A stretch of DNA of 64,000 bases, taken from NCBI GenBank assembly GCA_017467965.1, contig JAFUJZ010000027.1, forward strand, positions 1 to 64,000, read 5' to 3'. The position numbers and the translations under genes were made by a program. Below the pieces are notes generated by a model. That model did no database searches. It was not told the DNA's origin and was given only the letters and a program-made list of their open reading frames with translations. Shown piece by piece: positions 62,233-64,000 of this stretch. Every line of letters starts with the position of its first letter. The first letter of the stretch is position 1. The DNA comes from Clostridia bacterium (GTDB lineage Bacteria; Bacillota_A; Clostridia; UMGS1883).

Positions 62233-63360
62233 ATGAGAAGATTAACACTTACAGTGCCTTGTCCCTTGGGAACAGAGTCTATAACGGCACATCAGATACG
62301 ACAGCTTGGTTACGAAACAAGCGAGGTAGTTGACGGCAGTGTGAGCTTTGAAGGTGACGAAGAGGCGATTGCACTTAGTAACATCAACCTTAGGTGCGGT
62401 GAAAGAGTGCTCATAAAAATGGGTCAGTTTAAAGCACTTACCTTTACAGAGCTTTTTGATAACGTAAAAAAGCTTCCGTGGGAGGATTTTATAGGTAAAA
62501 ACGACACATTTCCCGTTAAAGGCTACTCCTTAAAATCAAAGCTTTTTTCCGTACCCGACTGCCAGAGTATTATAAAGAAAGCTGTAGTACAAAGGCTTAG
62601 TGAAAAATATAATGTTTCGTGGTTTGAAGAAACAGGCCCCATGTACCGCATACAGTTTTCAATAATGAAGGATATTTGTACGGTTTATCTTGATACTACG
62701 GGTGCGCCTCTTTATAAACGAGGCTATCGTGCAGAGGGGGTATTGGCACCACTACGAGAAACCCTTGCCTTTGCCATGATTGATATAAGCCGTTGGCGAG
62801 GGGACAGACCTTTTATAGACCCATTCTGTGGTAGTGGTACAATACCAATTGAGGCAGCACTTTATGCCTTGAATATTGCACCCGGGGTGAACCGTCACTT
62901 TGAATGCGAAAAGTGGGATATGTTTAAAAATACCACCTTTGCTGATGCAAGGGAAGAGGCGAGAGATAACGAACAGCGTGATAATAAGATTGAAATTTAC
63001 GGGTCGGATATTGATTCCGATGCTGTAGGTTTTTCAATACAAAACGCAAAGAAAGCAGGCGTTGGGGACAACATAAGGTTTTTCCGTTCAGATGTAAAGG
63101 ACGTAAGAGCTTTTAGAGATAAGGGTATTGTAATGTGCAATCCGCCCTACGGTGAACGCCTTATGGATAAAAAAAGCGTAGAAAGGCTTTATCAGTCCAT
63201 GGGCAGAAAGTTTGACGAATTTACAAATGCGTCAAAGCTTATACTTACATCATATGAGGATTTTGAAAAGTTTTACGGCAAAAATGCCGATAAAAAGAGA
63301 AAACTTTATAACGGTATGTTAAAGTGTAATCTTTATATGTATTTTCCGCCAAAAGGGTGA
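62233..63360 (+). CDS. THUMP-domain class I SAM-dependent RNA methyltransferase (RlmL/YpsC-like)
   Basis: The 375-residue protein has an N-terminal ferredoxin-like/THUMP region (1-160), then the methyltransferase fold with GAPLYKRGYR, the SAM-binding FIDPFCGSGTIPIEAA and the catalytic NPPYGERL. The family methylates N2 of guanine in 23S rRNA in its studied members. I start at ATG 62233 because TTG 62218 is itself part of the ribosome-binding region (GAGGAAA). It is monocistronic by its promoter. Confidence 0.9.
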   Translation: MRRLTLTVPCPLGTESITAHQIRQLGYETSEVVDGSVSFEGDEEAIALSNINLRCGERVLIKMGQFKALTFTELFDNVKKLPWEDFIGKNDTFPVKGYSLKSKLFSVPDCQSIIKKAVVQRLSEKYNVSWFEETGPMYRIQFSIMKDICTVYLDTTGAPLYKRGYRAEGVLAPLRETLAFAMIDISRWRGDRPFIDPFCGSGTIPIEAALYALNIAPGVNRHFECEKWDMFKNTTFADAREEARDNEQRDNKIEIYGSDIDSDAVGFSIQNAKKAGVGDNIRFFRSDVKDVRAFRDKGIVMCNPPYGERLMDKKSVERLYQSMGRKFDEFTNASKLILTSYEDFEKFYGKNADKKRKLYNGMLKCNLYMYFPPKG

Positions 63361-63414
63361 AAGGCGGCTTGTAGGAAATTTACAGAATGTTCAATTTTTG
63401 ACAAACTACGCTCA

Positions 63415-63443
63415 TTGACAAGAGGGGCAAATGATTGTATAAT
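63415..63443 (+). promoter_or_regulatory. Perfect consensus promoter of the last gene
   Basis: TTGACA (63415-63420), exactly 17 bases, TATAAT (63438-63443). Confidence 0.8.
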
Positions 63444-63487
63444 TCATATGAAAAGCTTTACAAGCTATACATATTACAAGAAAGGCT

Positions 63488-64000
63488 ATGAAAACTGATA
63501 TGAAAAAGAAAATCCTCATGGGTCTGGGTGTATTTTTCGGTATAGTTGTTGCACTTATAGTTGCGGCTGTTATATATTTTTGGCCGATTGTTAAAGCATT
63601 TAATCCGTCACTGATTACTTATTCAAATATAAAAGCTCTTTATATTGCTCTCACAATGGATGACGCGCAAAAGGAAGAGCGTTTAAAAGAAATTGATGAC
63701 AATCTTTCTGAGGAAATCAAAAATTACGTAAGCGTGGAGATCCGTGATTTTACCGAGGAGGAAAAAAAGCAGATTGCCAGCGGTGAAAAAACAAAGACGG
63801 AGATTATTGCTCAGATTATAACAGAATCTACAAAACCCAAAGATGAGCCCGTGGAAATAACAACTGAGGCACCTTTGGTACAAAACGATAATGAGCAGAC
63901 AGGTAGCGAAGAAAAACCTACTGAAAAACCAACCGAGAAGCCCACTGAAAAAAAGACTGAGGCGGCAAAACCCAAGGGTGAAACGGCTGATGAGATTGTT
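63488..64000 (+). CDS. Membrane-anchored protein with Pro-Thr-Glu-Lys repeats (3' end missing)
   Basis: This frame is open to the window edge, giving 171 codons. It has a short basic N-terminus, one membrane helix (GVFFGIVVALIVAAVIYFW), a charged helical region (~100 residues) and a Glu/Lys/Thr/Pro-rich stretch with the repeat KPTE. The rest lies beyond the window, so any enzymatic domain is unseen. AAGAAAGG lies 2 bases before ATG 63488 and 14 before ATG 63500, so the start is uncertain. The extended charged linker suggests a wall-spanning stalk before a C-terminal domain. Confidence 0.7.
   Translation, partial: MKTDMKKKILMGLGVFFGIVVALIVAAVIYFWPIVKAFNPSLITYSNIKALYIALTMDDAQKEERLKEIDDNLSEEIKNYVSVEIRDFTEEEKKQIASGEKTKTEIIAQIITESTKPKDEPVEITTEAPLVQNDNEQTGSEEKPTEKPTEKPTEKKTEAAKPKGETADEIV

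Noticed and set aside
1..64000. tRNA, rRNA, tmRNA, RNase P or SRP RNA genes
   Set aside because: Intergenic regions were read for cloverleaf-type sequence and conserved cores; only the T-box leader was found.

Overview
The window looks like a chromosomal segment of an anaerobic, fermentative Firmicute of the class Clostridia, probably a gut Oscillospiraceae/Lachnospiraceae-type organism. The evidence is oxygen-sensitive class III ribonucleotide reductase (nrdDG), a tryptophan T-box leader, strong sigma-A promoters with TTGACA and TATAAT-like boxes, AGGAGG ribosome-binding sites, an S-layer-homology protein, corrinoid methyltransferases, 2-hydroxyacyl-CoA-dehydratase-type activases and many secreted modular proteins. 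No rRNA, tRNA, CRISPR array, transposase or integrase was found.

Layout. 1-3737: envelope proteins (truncated repeat-bearing membrane protein, lipoprotein, zinc-ribbon membrane protein). 3831-7145: xylulokinase, AzlCD branched-chain amino acid exporter and an AraC-type regulator. 7265-11606: a corrinoid methyl-transfer operon (two UroD-fold methyltransferases, corrinoid protein, ferredoxin-like reductive activase). 11778-14958 (minus): nrdD-nrdG-dut, behind a consensus promoter covered by two NrdR-box-like sites. 15199-16632: a fused Wzc-like tyrosine kinase. 16702-19544: Sua5, arginine phosphatase, RimI and TsaD. 19625-26100: Xaa-Pro peptidase, SecA, release factor 2 and an SLH protein. 26152-28686: secreted SGNH esterase. 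28716-34068 (minus): CBS protein, ComF, RecD2, a possible small membrane protein, MetK and a small export protein. 34207-36384: tryptophan T-box, trpB and a strongly divergent trpA. 36466-38676: secreted HExxH metallopeptidase.

38760-44238 is the most accessory-looking region. It holds an unknown protein transcribed divergently from a 55-residue protein, a Sel1-like protein, a soluble VirD4/TraG-type ATPase, a YbjN-like protein and a PPP-type phosphatase, with no relaxase, integrase or other type IV secretion parts. 44273-48421 (minus) encodes a giant double activase and its partner. 48637-51191 is the classical lepB-rbgA-rnhB-yraN cluster, 51276-53368 is argD-argF, and 53443-55553 holds an acetyltransferase and a polysaccharide deacetylase. 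55599-62119 is a divergent pair of large secreted proteins that share modules. The window ends with an RNA methyltransferase and a truncated membrane protein.

The points most worth following up are: the TrpA homologue that has apparently lost its catalytic Asp and phosphate-binding loops yet stays under tryptophan control; the orphan VirD4 locus; a three-copy hairpin repeat with a compensatory stem change, one copy sitting beside a remnant of a duplicated acetyltransferase gene; and a set of secreted proteins with common modules and a common C-terminal tail. All alignments were made by eye; no database search was run.
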